From Tateyamaria pelophila (GTDB lineage Bacteria; Pseudomonadota; Alphaproteobacteria; Rhodobacterales; Rhodobacteraceae), in contig NZ_JAIMIA010000026.1 in NCBI RefSeq assembly GCF_019966495.1, positions 1 to 56,109 on the forward strand: 56,109 nucleotides of DNA. The letters run 5' to 3'. Each line of letters opens with the position of its first letter. Position 1 is the first letter of the stretch. The position numbers and the translations under genes were made by a program. Shown here in pieces: positions 35,476 through 45,233 of this stretch. Below the pieces are notes generated by a model. It had not been told where the DNA came from. It was given only the letters and a program-made list of their open reading frames with translations, and made no database searches.

Positions 35476-35862
35476 TCAGGCCCCGCTGCTGCGCGGGGCG
35501 GTGTAAAGAATAGTTGCCACACATATTGCAGCCACTGCCGCAATGAACAAGGTGGGCGAACCGACGCATCCTTCGGCCATGCCTAATTCGCGTGTGCCCG
35601 TTGGGTCCAGCATGGTCAGCATTGATACCAGAATGGTCCAGAGCACGACAACCACAACGCCGCCCCATTGGCTGCGAAACCGCAGGGTCAGGAGCGTCAG
35701 CGCGAGCAGGATCAGGGTAATGGGCGAAGACGCGAGTTGGAGCGCCTCGTCCATGCCGGACACGGGCCCGCCGTCCCAGTTGGGGCGCTGGAGCGCGCAA
35801 GTCTCGGCCAGCGCCGTCCCGGGCAGGGCCGCGAGGATCAATCCTCTTCGAAGGGGTCCCAT
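35476..35862 (-). CDS. Small membrane protein in the dnaX-recR operon
   Basis: The 128-aa protein is of unknown function. A signal-like N-terminus (GLILAALPGTALA, residues about 7-19) is followed by ETCALQRPNWDGGPV and three hydrophobic segments at about 48-62, 68-85 and 104-122. The start at ATG 35862 overlaps the last 25 nt of dnaX in another frame, so it is probably translationally coupled. There is no catalytic motif. ybaB follows 17 nt later. Confidence 0.65.
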   Translation of the reverse strand: MGPLRRGLILAALPGTALAETCALQRPNWDGGPVSGMDEALQLASSPITLILLALTLLTLRFRSQWGGVVVVVLWTILVSMLTMLDPTGTRELGMAEGCVGSPTLFIAAVAAICVATILYTAPRSSGA

Positions 35863-37586
35863 TCATCGTCCACTTCGGGCAGCGCTTCGATATGGGCCTC
35901 GTTGGCGATATCTTGGGGCGTGCGGATGTCGGTGATCTTTGCCTTTGGAAAATGGGCCAGAACGGCCTGCACCAGTGGGTGGCTTTCGGCCTGGGTTCGC
36001 AGGGCGTTTTCGGCCGCGTCGCGCAGTTCGGCCACGGTGTCGGCGCCACCTTCGTTGACGACGGTCACGGCCCAGCGATTGCCCGTCCACATTTGCAGCC
36101 GCGCGCCCAGGCGTTGCGCCAGGTCGCGCGGGGCGCGGTCGGTGGGCACGAATTCGATGCGTCCGGGCTGGTAATTGGCCAGCCGCAGCGTTGTTTCAAC
36201 GTCGACGAGCAGCTTCACGTCCCGGTTTGTGCGGATCAGTTCAAGCACATGCTCAAAGCTGGGATAGCGGGCGAGGGCCGCATTCTGGTCCTGGGCAAGC
36301 GCGGTGGTCTGGCCCGATGCATTTGGGTTTGAGACCATGCGTGTCTGTGCCTGCTGTACGGCGTGTGCGCCGGAGGGCGGCGATGGTGCGCTGGCTGTGC
36401 CTGTTGGCGTGGCCGCAGGCGCAGGCGCGGCGTTCAGTTTGCGCACCAGTTCTTCGGGGCTGGGCAGTTCGGCGACGTGGGTCAGCCGAATGATGGCCAT
36501 TTCCGCGGCCATCATCGCGTTCGGGGCGGCGGCCACTTCGTCCAGCGCCTTCAGCAGCATTTGCCACAGCCGCGTCAGCACCCGCATCGACAGCGCTTCG
36601 GCCATCTGCTGGCCGCGGCTGCGTTCGTCGGGTGAGATCGTTGGATCGTCAGCCGCTTCGGGCGTGATTTTCACGACCGAAACCCAATGGGTGATTTCGG
36701 CCAGATCGCGCAGCACCGCCATCGGATCGGCCCCGTCGGCATATTGTCCGCCCAGTTCGGTCAGCGCGCCCGCAGCATCGCCCTTGAGGATCATATCGAA
36801 CAGGTCGAGTACACGGCCCCGGTCGGCCAGACCAAGCATGGCGCGGACCTGATCGGCGGATGTCTCACCCGCCCCGTGGGAAATCGCCTGATCCAGCAGC
36901 GACGTCGCATCGCGGGCGGACCCTTCGGCGGCGCGGGTGATCAGCGCCAGCGCGTCATCTGCAATCTCGGCATTTTCACCAGCTGCGATTTTGCGCAGCA
37001 AGGCAATCATGACTTCGGGTTCGATCCGGCGCAGGTCAAAGCGCTGGCAGCGGGAGAGGACGGTCACCGGCACTTTGCGGATTTCGGTTGTGGCAAAGAT
37101 GAATTTCACGTGGGCGGGCGGCTCTTCGAGCGTTTTCAGCAGCGCGTTGAAAGCGCTGTTGGACAGCATGTGCACTTCGTCGATGATATAGATTTTGTAA
37201 CGGGCGGAGGCCGCGCGGTAATGCACACTGTCGATAATCTCGCGGATGTCGTTGACGGAGGTATTCGAGGCCGCGTCCATTTCCAGCACGTCAACGTGAC
37301 GCCCTTCCATGATGGCGACGCAATGTTCGCATTGACCACAGGGTTCGGTTGTCGGTCCGCCTTCTCCGTCGGGACCGATGCAGTTCATCCCTTTGGCGAT
37401 GATCCGCGCGGTCGTTGTCTTGCCTGTGCCCCGAATGCCCGTCATCACGAAGGCTTGGGCGATACGATCCGCTTGAAACGCGTTTTTCAGCGTGCGCACC
37501 ATGGCATCCTGGCCCACCAGATCCGCAAAGGTCTCGGGCCGGTATTTGCGTGCAAGCACCTGATATTTCGGGGATGCGTCGGACAT
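35838..37586 (-). CDS. dnaX: DNA polymerase III subunits gamma and tau
   Basis: The 582-aa clamp-loader ATPase starts at ATG 37586, giving MSDASPKYQVLARKYRPETF, the family N-terminus. Walker A is GIRGTGKTTTARI at about 50-62, the zinc site is CIGPDGEGGPTTEPCGQCEHC in part (Cys at about 69, 83, 86 and 89), Walker B is IYIIDEVHML and the arginine finger is in LSRCQRFDLRR. An Ala/Pro-rich linker leads to the tau C-terminal domain that binds polymerase alpha. No slippery A-run that would produce a separate gamma form was noticed. It is the first gene of dnaX-orf-ybaB-recR. Confidence 0.97.
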   Translation of the reverse strand: MSDASPKYQVLARKYRPETFADLVGQDAMVRTLKNAFQADRIAQAFVMTGIRGTGKTTTARIIAKGMNCIGPDGEGGPTTEPCGQCEHCVAIMEGRHVDVLEMDAASNTSVNDIREIIDSVHYRAASARYKIYIIDEVHMLSNSAFNALLKTLEEPPAHVKFIFATTEIRKVPVTVLSRCQRFDLRRIEPEVMIALLRKIAAGENAEIADDALALITRAAEGSARDATSLLDQAISHGAGETSADQVRAMLGLADRGRVLDLFDMILKGDAAGALTELGGQYADGADPMAVLRDLAEITHWVSVVKITPEAADDPTISPDERSRGQQMAEALSMRVLTRLWQMLLKALDEVAAAPNAMMAAEMAIIRLTHVAELPSPEELVRKLNAAPAPAATPTGTASAPSPPSGAHAVQQAQTRMVSNPNASGQTTALAQDQNAALARYPSFEHVLELIRTNRDVKLLVDVETTLRLANYQPGRIEFVPTDRAPRDLAQRLGARLQMWTGNRWAVTVVNEGGADTVAELRDAAENALRTQAESHPLVQAVLAHFPKAKITDIRTPQDIANEAHIEALPEVDDEWDPFEED

Positions 37587-37991
37587 ATGCCTGCTTTTGG
37601 ATTCGGAGCGTTCCGCCAAACCTAATGGCGGTGGGCGGCGGCGTCTAGCACCGCTTGGCGTCGTGGTAACGTCAGGGAGTGGAATTCCCGGTTCCACCCC
37701 TTACTTTATCGGCAGGGCATTGGTTTGGAGCACCGCTCGCCGTCCTTGGATGTTGGGATTGCACTGAACGGGTCACGATCGCGCCGTCGAACTTTGATTG
37801 GACGTGCACTGGCCATGCCGACCCGTCTCACGGCGTAGAACAGAATCATCGCCAGAAGGCTTAAGTGCAAGACCGACCGAGTTTGGATTTGGTCTGCGAC
37901 ACGTGCTGGTTATGGCGGTGAATAAGCTTGCATTTTCCATGTAAAAGCACAGGAAACCAAGTGCCGTTGCCCCGATTGCCAAGGCGTAGGT
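37587..37991. other. Intergenic region ffs / dnaX
   Basis: About 400 bases carry the dnaX promoter and the end of the ffs transcript. GTGGAA-7 nt-TTCCAC (37679-37697) is a small inverted repeat. No gene is recognised on either strand. Confidence 0.4.
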
Positions 37992-38084
37992 GAGAGATTG
38001 ACATCGACCCAAGCGGGGCTCGTTGCGGCTGCTTCCTTCCGGATCTGACCGGGTTGGCGAGGCGCTTGCCCGCGCCAACCTCTC
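37992..38084 (-). ncRNA. ffs: Signal recognition particle RNA (4.5S, small type)
   Basis: The minus strand contains the universal SRP domain IV core GGTCAGATCCGGAAGGAAGC and AGCC (38052-38029). The termini GAGAGGTTGGC (38084-38074) and GTCAATCTCTC (38002-37992) pair over 11 bp, which defines both ends within a few bases and a length of about 93 nt. The RNA forms the SRP with Ffh. It lies upstream of dnaX, the usual Rhodobacterales position. Confidence 0.93.
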
Positions 38085-38091
38085 AAAGCGT

Positions 38092-38120
38092 GATATAAGC
38101 GGCCTTGGGCTGGCACGCAA
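38092..38120 (-). promoter_or_regulatory. Sigma-70-type promoter of ffs
   Basis: On the minus strand, TTGCGT (38120-38115), 17 nt, then TATATC (38097-38092), with a 7-nt gap to the inferred RNA 5' end at 38084. Spacing and start distance are ideal. Confidence 0.7.
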
Positions 38121-38127
38121 GGGCTGC

Positions 38128-39969
38128 TCATATGGTGACGCGTATCTGCAAAAAACCATCGTTCGTCAGCCCGACCGGATCTGGATCAAAGCAGGATATG
38201 TCATCGAGGTGGCGGGCCGCGTCCGGCGACGTCTCGATGATCACCTGTCGGTTCAGGCCGGAGACAAAGCGCCACGCCGTTGGGGCCGGATCATCGCTCA
38301 CGGGTGTTTCGCTGAGGTCCCTGTGCATCGCTTTTGCCAAATCGGTCTTCGTTTGCAGAATTGTCTCGGCGGTCGAAAGTCCGGGAAAGCTCCCTCCGCC
38401 CGCGCCACGGTAGCTCGACATCGCAATGAGGTATCTTTCGTCCGCTGTTATGTCGTGCCCATTGAAGCGCAGTGCGCATATGCGGCGAGCATTGGGATCA
38501 ATCAGCCCTCCTGACACATCATAGCGCGGTGGTGCGAAAGGATCGATCACGGCCTCCAGCCCCATTAAGCTGTCAAAGCTGAAAAACGGCGCATCCGGAT
38601 TGGCCAAAGCCGAAGTGGTTTCGCGGCTGGCCCCAAAATATGCGGCAGAACGCTCCGCCCAGTTCCATAGATCGGCCCCAGTCAGAACCGCCGCCCAGAT
38701 GTCGTTCTGATAGGGGCAAATCATCGCAACATGGCGCGCAAGGATTGGTCCCTTTGGGATATCGATGAAATTGGTTACACCGCCATGTCCGCCTACCGCC
38801 GAAGATGAAACGGATGCGATCAAGGGCAATGCGGCGTGTGGCGTATCCTTGACATACTCCGCGATGACACCGGTCATCGTACGCGCGACCAGCGCATGTT
38901 CTGTCCCGGTTTGCAGTGCGTTAAAGTAGCTGTGAATGTGGTGCCCCGTGGCCGAGACGGGTGTTTCCATGATTGCACGGGTTGCCGCGATGGATGGAGC
39001 GGCCAAGTGACTGATCGAACGATCCGTATCCGAATGGGCGGCGGACCGCAGTGACACCGTATGACGTGCCACATGCCAGCGGCCTCCTTCCCATGTCAGA
39101 ACGCGGTCAATGATCCCAAGCGATCGGGCCGCAAATTCCGGCATCACCGCAGGTAGCCCTGCAAGTGTTCCTTGAACCGGATCTGCCAACGGGCCGATCC
39201 CATGATCCTCATCCGGAAAACGGCGATGGGTGTGCCCCATGATTATTGCATCTACCCCCGGTACCTGACTGGCCACCTGGGCGGAAAAGTTCTCTGTGTT
39301 GGCCTCGGTTTTGGCGGACAGGCCACTGTGGCAAAGCGCCACGATCAACTCGGCGCCGACATTGCGCAAACTATGCACGGCGCGGGTGGCAGCATCGACA
39401 CCGGTGTCGAAAGTAATCCGCCCTGACAGATTGCTGTGGTTCCAGATGAGCGTTTGCGGCGGAAGCACGGAAAAGACCCCGACGGACAGCGGACGGCAAA
39501 CCCCGTCATCGCATTCCATCATCAATGGGATTACCGCTCCGGGAAGTACGCCGTTGATATGCCCCTCGGAAATGCTGGCACATATTACAGGTGCAGTCAG
39601 CCGATCGACGATGGTTTCAAGAAACCCCAACCCGTAGTCAAAATCGTGATTTCCCAAGCCCAGGGCGTCATAGCCCAGAGCGTTGGCGACGGCGGGCCAG
39701 GGATGCGGCGTTTTGCTTTCGGATGCGGCGCAGATGTCCGCCTCAGCTGTGCCTTGCAATACATCGCCGTTGTCGAACAAAAGGGTCTGGCCCTGTGCCT
39801 TATCGCGGGCCTCTTGAATGGTGATCGCCAGCCTGTCCAGCCCTAGCCCTGTCCTCATTCTTTTCTGGCGGGCGTCCCAACCCGTCATGTGCGCATGGAC
39901 GTCGGTTGTTGCAAGGAGGCGGAGATGGGCGCTCGCAAAGCGGGAAGTGCGACTGGAAAAATCAATCAT
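38128..39969 (-). CDS. cpdB: CpdB-like 2',3'-cyclic-nucleotide phosphodiesterase / 3'-nucleotidase
   Basis: The 613-aa member of the 5'-nucleotidase superfamily has metallophosphatase motifs LATTDVHAHM (about 19-28), LLFDNGDVLQGT, LGLGNHDFDYG, IVALCHSG and MGHTHRRFP, which provide the di-metal site. The C-terminal nucleotidase domain includes YLIAMSSYRGAGGGSFPG. Family members are usually periplasmic, but no signal peptide is visible: the catalytic domain begins at about residue 17. ATG 39969 has no strong ribosome-binding site, so an earlier or different start cannot be excluded. Its end lies over the ffs promoter. Confidence 0.88.
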   Translation of the reverse strand: MIDFSSRTSRFASAHLRLLATTDVHAHMTGWDARQKRMRTGLGLDRLAITIQEARDKAQGQTLLFDNGDVLQGTAEADICAASESKTPHPWPAVANALGYDALGLGNHDFDYGLGFLETIVDRLTAPVICASISEGHINGVLPGAVIPLMMECDDGVCRPLSVGVFSVLPPQTLIWNHSNLSGRITFDTGVDAATRAVHSLRNVGAELIVALCHSGLSAKTEANTENFSAQVASQVPGVDAIIMGHTHRRFPDEDHGIGPLADPVQGTLAGLPAVMPEFAARSLGIIDRVLTWEGGRWHVARHTVSLRSAAHSDTDRSISHLAAPSIAATRAIMETPVSATGHHIHSYFNALQTGTEHALVARTMTGVIAEYVKDTPHAALPLIASVSSSAVGGHGGVTNFIDIPKGPILARHVAMICPYQNDIWAAVLTGADLWNWAERSAAYFGASRETTSALANPDAPFFSFDSLMGLEAVIDPFAPPRYDVSGGLIDPNARRICALRFNGHDITADERYLIAMSSYRGAGGGSFPGLSTAETILQTKTDLAKAMHRDLSETPVSDDPAPTAWRFVSGLNRQVIIETSPDAARHLDDISCFDPDPVGLTNDGFLQIRVTI

Positions 39970-40105
39970 ACCGAGAGTTTGGCGCGTGTCTGAAAATACT
40001 CAAGTCATAAAGTGAGCCGGGCTTAATACGTTTGCAACCCATTGCACCGCAGACACGCTCGTGCCACTCGGTGACAGGTTTGCCACAAAAATAAGGTCCA
40101 ACGGA

Positions 40106-41074
40106 ATGCGCCACGCGGAATCAGTGACATTTGGAGGATCTGGACTTGATCGTGCCGCAGAGGTGCGGGGCGATCCATGCGCTCTGGAAGCGGCACGGCG
40201 TGATCCGGACGCGCGTACGATTTTGCTGTGGCGCGGCAAGGTCTTGATTGTGCGCACCCGTCCGGCGCATGTGTTGCAAGTGCCATTGGGCCATCCGGTC
40301 TTGACGGAGGTCGATACACGGTCGATTTTTCTGGGGCGCGAAGACGGCGCGCCGCGATTTGCCCATGACCTGTCGGCATGGGAACCGGAGGACCTCGATG
40401 AGGGATTGCTGGGCGGTTTTTTGGATCCGACAGAACAGCATCACCCGGCCTTTGATCAGATCGAGGTTTTCGTTGAACTGCGCCGTATCATGACGTGGTT
40501 GACACCAAGGGACGCGGAACTGGCCGCGACCGCCAAGGCAATATTCGGCTGGCATCAAAGTCACCGGTTTTGCTCCAAATGCGGGGCCGCGTCCGAAGTG
40601 ACCCAGGGGGGATGGCAAAGTACATGCCCTGCATGCGGAGCGCATCACTTTCCGCGCACCGATCCGGTTGTCATCATGCTGATCACCCATGGCAATTCAG
40701 TCCTGATGGGTCGGTCGCCCGGTTGGCCAGAAGGGATGTATTCCTTGCTGGCCGGTTTTGTCGAGCCAGGCGAAACGCTGGAAGCCGCTGTGCGGCGCGA
40801 AGTGTTCGAAGAGGCGGGTGTGACCGTGGGAGCGGTTGACTATCTGGCCAGCCAGCCCTGGCCCTTTCCGGCGTCCTTGATGTTTGGCTGTCGTGGCCAA
40901 GCCACAAGCAAAGAGATCATCATAGATCCGACCGAAATCGAAGACGCCATGTGGGTTACGCGCGAAGATATGATGACCATCTTTGCCGGTGATCACCCGA
41001 CTGTGCTGCCCGCACGCAAAGGCGCAATAGCACATTTTTTGATTGAAAACTGGCTTGCGGACACCTTGGATTAA
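40106..41074 (+). CDS. nudC: NAD(+)/NADH diphosphatase NudC
   Basis: The 322-aa Nudix hydrolase cleaves NAD(H) to NMN(H) and AMP and can decap NAD-capped RNA. The zinc ribbon is FCSKCGAASEV then TCPACGAHHFPR. The Nudix box is GFVEPGETLEAAVRREVFEE followed by AGV, and the family-specific SQPWPFPASLM follows it. ATG 40106 gives a normal start; AAGG is upstream. It is divergent from cpdB. Confidence 0.95.
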   Translation: MRHAESVTFGGSGLDRAAEVRGDPCALEAARRDPDARTILLWRGKVLIVRTRPAHVLQVPLGHPVLTEVDTRSIFLGREDGAPRFAHDLSAWEPEDLDEGLLGGFLDPTEQHHPAFDQIEVFVELRRIMTWLTPRDAELAATAKAIFGWHQSHRFCSKCGAASEVTQGGWQSTCPACGAHHFPRTDPVVIMLITHGNSVLMGRSPGWPEGMYSLLAGFVEPGETLEAAVRREVFEEAGVTVGAVDYLASQPWPFPASLMFGCRGQATSKEIIIDPTEIEDAMWVTREDMMTIFAGDHPTVLPARKGAIAHFLIENWLADTLD

Positions 41075-41127
41075 CCTAATTTGATCGAAAACAAGAAACA
41101 TAGACACAACAAGCACAGGCGTTTTAG

Positions 41128-41595
41128 ATGAAGTTTTCGACCAGAGAAGATATCAATGCGCCGATTGAGCAGGTGTTTTCAGCACTATGTGATTTTGAGG
41201 GGTTTGAGCGACAGGCCATGCGGCGCGGTGCCGAAGTGCAGCGAATCGATACATTGCACGAACCCGGTGTCGGAATGCGGTGGCAGGTCGATTTTACCAT
41301 GCGGGGTCGCCAGCGGAATGTAGAATTGGAGTTGTCGCGTTTTGACGTGCCGAACGAAATGGTGTTTTCGGCCAAATCTGCCGGGATGGACGGGACGTTT
41401 TCGATTGAACTCATTGCGTTGTCGCGCACCAGAACGCGCATGTCGATTGCACTGGAAATGTTGCCGTTGAACCTTTCGGCACGGTTGTTGATTCAATCTC
41501 TGAAGCTGGCAAAGGTGACCCTCAGCAAGCGATTCAAGTTGCGGGTTGCGGATTATGCCAAAGGTCTCGAAGAGCGGCTCGAACGCTCGGCCTGA
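41128..41595 (+). CDS. SRPBCC-family protein
   Basis: The 155-aa cytoplasmic protein has a START/Bet v1-like helix-grip fold, inferred from MKFSTREDINAPIEQVFSAL, GMRWQVDFTMRGRQR and a long C-terminal helix (LSKRFKLRVADYAKGLEERL). Such proteins bind hydrophobic ligands in a cavity; the ligand is unknown. It lies 53 nt after nudC and is convergent with pheA, 12 nt apart. Confidence 0.85.
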   Translation: MKFSTREDINAPIEQVFSALCDFEGFERQAMRRGAEVQRIDTLHEPGVGMRWQVDFTMRGRQRNVELELSRFDVPNEMVFSAKSAGMDGTFSIELIALSRTRTRMSIALEMLPLNLSARLLIQSLKLAKVTLSKRFKLRVADYAKGLEERLERSA

Positions 41596-41607
41596 CGTCG
41601 CCTGCGG

Positions 41608-42438
41608 TCAATCGCGCCGGGCTGCCGCCGGATAGACGCCGAGAATATCAAGCTTGTTTGTGAAATAATCCAACTCTTCCAATGCCCGCGCGACGGCAGG
41701 ATCATCGGGGTGACCTTCGATATCCGCGTAGAACTGGGTGGCCGTGAATGTTCCGCCCACCATATAGCTTTCCAGCTTGGTCATGTTGACGCCATTGGTC
41801 GCAAAACCACCCATCGCCTTGTAAAGCGCTGCGGGGATGTTGCGCACTTCGAATACGAATGTGGTGATCATGTGGGCCGCGCGCGCGCGATGATCTGCCA
41901 GCGGTGACATCAGCAGGAACCGCGTGGTGTTATGCCCTTGATCTTCGATGTCACGCGACAGGATTTCCAATCCGTGGATGTCCGCCGCAACGGCAGAGGC
42001 CAGCGCGCCGACACCCATTTCGCCTGCTTGCGCGATATCCGCCGCAGCACCAGCACTGTCTGCCGCCGCCTCGGCGGTGATCCCGTGGGCGTTCAGGAAG
42101 GCCTTGGCTTGCGGAATCAGTACCAGATGGGCGCGCACATGTTTGATATCACCCAGCGTCTGCCCCGGCATCGCCATCAGCGAAATACGCACCCGGACAA
42201 AGGCCTCGTCCACGATGTGCAGCCCGCTTTCCGGCAGAAGGCGGTGGATGTCGGCGACGCGGCCATAGGTCGTGTTTTCGACAGGCAGCATGGCCATGTC
42301 GGCGCGCCCTTCACGCACTGCACCTATAACGTCTTCGAACGTGGCGCATGGGACGGGTGTTGCCTCTGGGCGGGCCTTCAAACAGGCCTCGTGACTGTAA
42401 GCGCCCAGGTCTCCCTGGAACGCAATCCGTTGTGGCAT
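41608..42438 (-). CDS. pheA: Prephenate dehydratase
   Basis: The 276-aa monofunctional enzyme of phenylalanine synthesis converts prephenate to phenylpyruvate. The catalytic domain opens RIAFQGDLGAYSHEAC and contains MLPVENTTYGRV and GHNTTRFLLM (the TRF motif). A C-terminal ACT domain begins about residue 195 (TTFVFEVRNIPAALYKAM). At the usual Phe-binding ESRP position it reads ESYM, which may alter feedback inhibition. ATG 42438 is chosen over an upstream start because GAGGGAC lies before it and the family begins there. It is divergent from the cytochrome c gene. Confidence 0.95.
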   Translation of the reverse strand: MPQRIAFQGDLGAYSHEACLKARPEATPVPCATFEDVIGAVREGRADMAMLPVENTTYGRVADIHRLLPESGLHIVDEAFVRVRISLMAMPGQTLGDIKHVRAHLVLIPQAKAFLNAHGITAEAAADSAGAAADIAQAGEMGVGALASAVAADIHGLEILSRDIEDQGHNTTRFLLMSPLADHRARAAHMITTFVFEVRNIPAALYKAMGGFATNGVNMTKLESYMVGGTFTATQFYADIEGHPDDPAVARALEELDYFTNKLDILGVYPAAARRD

Positions 42439-42577
42439 CCGACGTCCCTCGTGGCTTTGTGCCCCAATCTTTTTTGGACAGGGCGATTGGTCGCGGTTAG
42501 TATAGCTTGCCAGCGACGAGGGGAAGCAATAGATACCCGCCGAAGCAAAGATGACAATCCACGAAAGTGTAAGCCTT

Positions 42578-43087
42578 ATGTTTGACACGATGACCTTCAC
42601 CAAAATCGCGGGCAGTTTCTGCGGTGCGTTGCTGATCCTGTTGCTGGGAAAATGGGCGGCCGATGCACTATTTTACACAGGCAGTCACGGCGGAGTGCAG
42701 TCCTACGTGATCGATACCGGCGAGGGCGAGCCGGAACCCGAAGTGGCCGAAGTGCCATTTGCGGAGGTTCTTGCATCTGCTGATATTGGCGAAGGCGCGA
42801 AAGTATTCCGCAAATGCAGCGCGTGCCACAAAGCCGAAGCAGGTGCAAATGCGACCGGTCCTTACCTTCACGGCGTCGTCGGCCGCGCGGTCGACTCCGC
42901 GACGGGCTTCACATCTTATTCCGGCGCGTTGGAAGAGGTCGCCGAAGTCTGGACACCTGAAAATCTCAATGAATTTCTGATCAACCCAAAAGGCTATGCG
43001 CCTGGCACCTCAATGGGCTTCAACGGTCTTCCCAAGGTCGAAGACCGAGCAAATGTGATCGCATATCTCGACAGCCTCGACGACTGA
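42578..43087 (+). CDS. Membrane-anchored cytochrome c (CycM/c552-like)
   Basis: This is a 169-aa class I cytochrome c. An N-terminal membrane anchor (residues about 9-31, GSFCGALLILLLGKWAADALF) is followed by an acidic linker and the heme site KCSACHKAEAG at about 83-93; the distal Met is likely in GTSMGFNG. In Paracoccus, homologous CycM passes electrons from bc1 to the aa3 oxidase. ATG 42578 is preferred; ATG 42590 is an alternative. A strong terminator follows. Confidence 0.88.
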   Translation: MFDTMTFTKIAGSFCGALLILLLGKWAADALFYTGSHGGVQSYVIDTGEGEPEPEVAEVPFAEVLASADIGEGAKVFRKCSACHKAEAGANATGPYLHGVVGRAVDSATGFTSYSGALEEVAEVWTPENLNEFLINPKGYAPGTSMGFNGLPKVEDRANVIAYLDSLDD

Positions 43088-43111
43088 TTGTTTCAGTTGG
43101 AACCATCAATA

Positions 43112-43144
43112 GGCCGCGCGCAAAGATGCACGCGGCCTTTTTTT
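43112..43144 (+). terminator. Rho-independent terminator of the cytochrome c gene
   Basis: GGCCGCG (43112-43118) pairs with CGCGGCC (43131-43137), followed by T7 at 43138-43144, 25 nt after the stop. Confidence 0.85.
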
Positions 43145-43276
43145 GTGCCTGATGTTACAGGGTGCTCACAGTTGCGGCACCAAACACACTTAATCGCACG
43201 TTGCATATTGGTGATTGTCGTCATTACCTTAAATCCAAGATCGAGGCTCAGTCGCCGTTCAACAGAGGAGACCGCA

Positions 43277-45229
43277 ATGCACAATATCCGTCCACGTGCC
43301 CATGCCACTGCCCGTGTCACCACGACCAGGAACAGTTTGTCGATGTGGGGAGGGCTAGGCCTGTTCGGGCTGTTGCTTACATTGCTCGCGACGACTGTCG
43401 TCCGTGCCGACGAACATGAGCCCATCACAACGACACACGGATATTCGTTTTACGGCGACCTGACATATGACGAAGATTTCACCCATTTCGATTACGTGAA
43501 CCCAGACGCGCCAAAGGGTGGAGAAATCTCTTTGGGCACGGTTGGCACCTTTGATTCGATGCACCCCTATACGCGCAAAGGGCGAGCCGCGGCGCTGTCG
43601 TCATCGATCTATGAGAGCCTGTTGGGTGAAGGGGTCAACGGAACCTCGGCGCCGGCAGATGTTTACGGCGAGTATTACGGTTTGCTGGCGGAGCGGATTG
43701 AATATGACGACGGGAAAAACTGGGTCATTTTCCATATGCGGCCCGAGGCGCGGTTTTCTGACGGCACACCCGTAACGGCGCATGATATCGCCTTCAGCCA
43801 CAACCTGCTGCTGGATGAAGGGCTGAAGTCCTACGCGGACGCGGTGCGCCAGCGTATTCCCAAGGTCGAAGTGCTGGATGATCACACCATCAAGTTCTAT
43901 TTCACCGAAGGTATCTCCCGTCGGTCCCTAATCGATCAGGTAGGATTTGTGCCCGCATGGTCCAAGAAATGGTACGAAGAGACCGGCGCTGGCCTGGATG
44001 AAAGCCGTTTGGAGATTTCACCGGGCTCGGGTCCATATGTCGTTGATAGCGTCGATGTGAACCGTCGCGTGGTCTACAAGCGGAACCCGGACTATTGGGG
44101 GAATGATCTGCCCTTCAACGTTGGCCGCAACAATTTCGATTCGATCCGGATTGAGTACTTCGGTGATGCCGAAGCGGCGTTTCAGGCGTTTCTGGCGGGT
44201 GAGTTTACCTTCCGCACAGAGAATGATTCAAAGAAATGGGCGACCGGCTATGACAATCCCAAAGTGCGTAGCGGTGCGATCGTAAAGGCCGATTTGCCCG
44301 ATGGCTCTCCTCCGGTCCCGACGGGTATCGTTTTTAACCTGATGCGTCCGCAGTTGCAGGATCGCCGGGTGCGCGAGGCCATCGCGCTGGCCTATAATTT
44401 CGAGTGGACCAATGCGTCGCTGCAATACGGTCTGTTCAAACAGCGTTCATCCTTTACGCAAGACACACCGCTCATGGCGACAGGGTTGCCGGAAGGCGAC
44501 GAGTTGGCATTCCTGCAAAGCCTCGGCGACCTGGTTCCCGAAGATATGCTGACCCAAGCCGCCCGCATGCCCCATACGTCGGATGAGGCACGCCTGTTTG
44601 ATCGCCGCAACGCCCGCAAAGCCATGGCGCTGCTGGATGACGCCGGATGGCTCGTTGGCGATGACGGCATTCGCCGCAACGCAAACGGTGAAGTGCTGTC
44701 GCTGAACTACCTGTTCAACTCTTCGTCTCCGGACACGTTGAGCGGCGCGATGGAAAACTTCGTGTCCAACGTCCGAAAACTCGGTATCGAGATTGAGTTC
44801 GAAAAGGTGGATTCGTCTCAGTACACCTCGCGTGAACGGGATCGCGACTATGATCTGGTCTATGATGCCTATGCGGCGTTTCTGGGGACGGGCACAGGGC
44901 TGATGCAACGGTTCGGCTCTGAAGCGGCGGAATTCTCCTTGTTCAATCCGGCCGGTCTGGCCAGCCCGCTGGTCGATGCTATCATCGAAGCATCGCTCAG
45001 CGCCGAAACCCGTGCTGAGGAAGAGGCATCGTTGATGGCGCTGGACCGCGCATTGCGGCACGAATTCATCATGATCCCGGTTTGGTATAATCCGTCCCAT
45101 TGGGTGGCTTATTACGACATGTTTGAACATCCCGAAACGATCCCGCCCTACGCGTTGGGCCAGCTTGATTTCTGGTGGTACAACGAGGAAAAGGCCGCAG
45201 CCCTCAAAGCTTCGGGGGCATTGAGGTAA
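43277..45229 (+). CDS. yejA: Peptide ABC transporter solute-binding protein, YejA-type
   Basis: This is a 650-aa exported binding protein of the SBP_bac_5 family. A long N-region precedes the hydrophobic core ([20 protein letters not shown], about 27-46). Mature motifs include [20 protein letters not shown], typical of YejA, and [12 protein letters not shown] lies 6 nt before ATG 43277. With the three genes that follow it forms a complete importer for oligopeptides or microcin-C-like compounds; the natural ligand here is unknown. The promoter should lie in 43145-43276. Confidence 0.88.
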   Translation: MHNIRPRAHATARVTTTRNSLSMWGGLGLFGLLLTLLATTVVRADEHEPITTTHGYSFYGDLTYDEDFTHFDYVNPDAPKGGEISLGTVGTFDSMHPYTRKGRAAALSSSIYESLLGEGVNGTSAPADVYGEYYGLLAERIEYDDGKNWVIFHMRPEARFSDGTPVTAHDIAFSHNLLLDEGLKSYADAVRQRIPKVEVLDDHTIKFYFTEGISRRSLIDQVGFVPAWSKKWYEETGAGLDESRLEISPGSGPYVVDSVDVNRRVVYKRNPDYWGNDLPFNVGRNNFDSIRIEYFGDAEAAFQAFLAGEFTFRTENDSKKWATGYDNPKVRSGAIVKADLPDGSPPVPTGIVFNLMRPQLQDRRVREAIALAYNFEWTNASLQYGLFKQRSSFTQDTPLMATGLPEGDELAFLQSLGDLVPEDMLTQAARMPHTSDEARLFDRRNARKAMALLDDAGWLVGDDGIRRNANGEVLSLNYLFNSSSPDTLSGAMENFVSNVRKLGIEIEFEKVDSSQYTSRERDRDYDLVYDAYAAFLGTGTGLMQRFGSEAAEFSLFNPAGLASPLVDAIIEASLSAETRAEEEASLMALDRALRHEFIMIPVWYNPSHWVAYYDMFEHPETIPPYALGQLDFWWYNEEKAAALKASGALR

Positions 45230-45233
45230 TCCC

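Noticed and set aside
35838-37586. Programmed frameshift producing a separate gamma subunit from dnaX
   Set aside because: No A-rich slippery heptamer with a following hairpin was noticed in the region where it would be needed.
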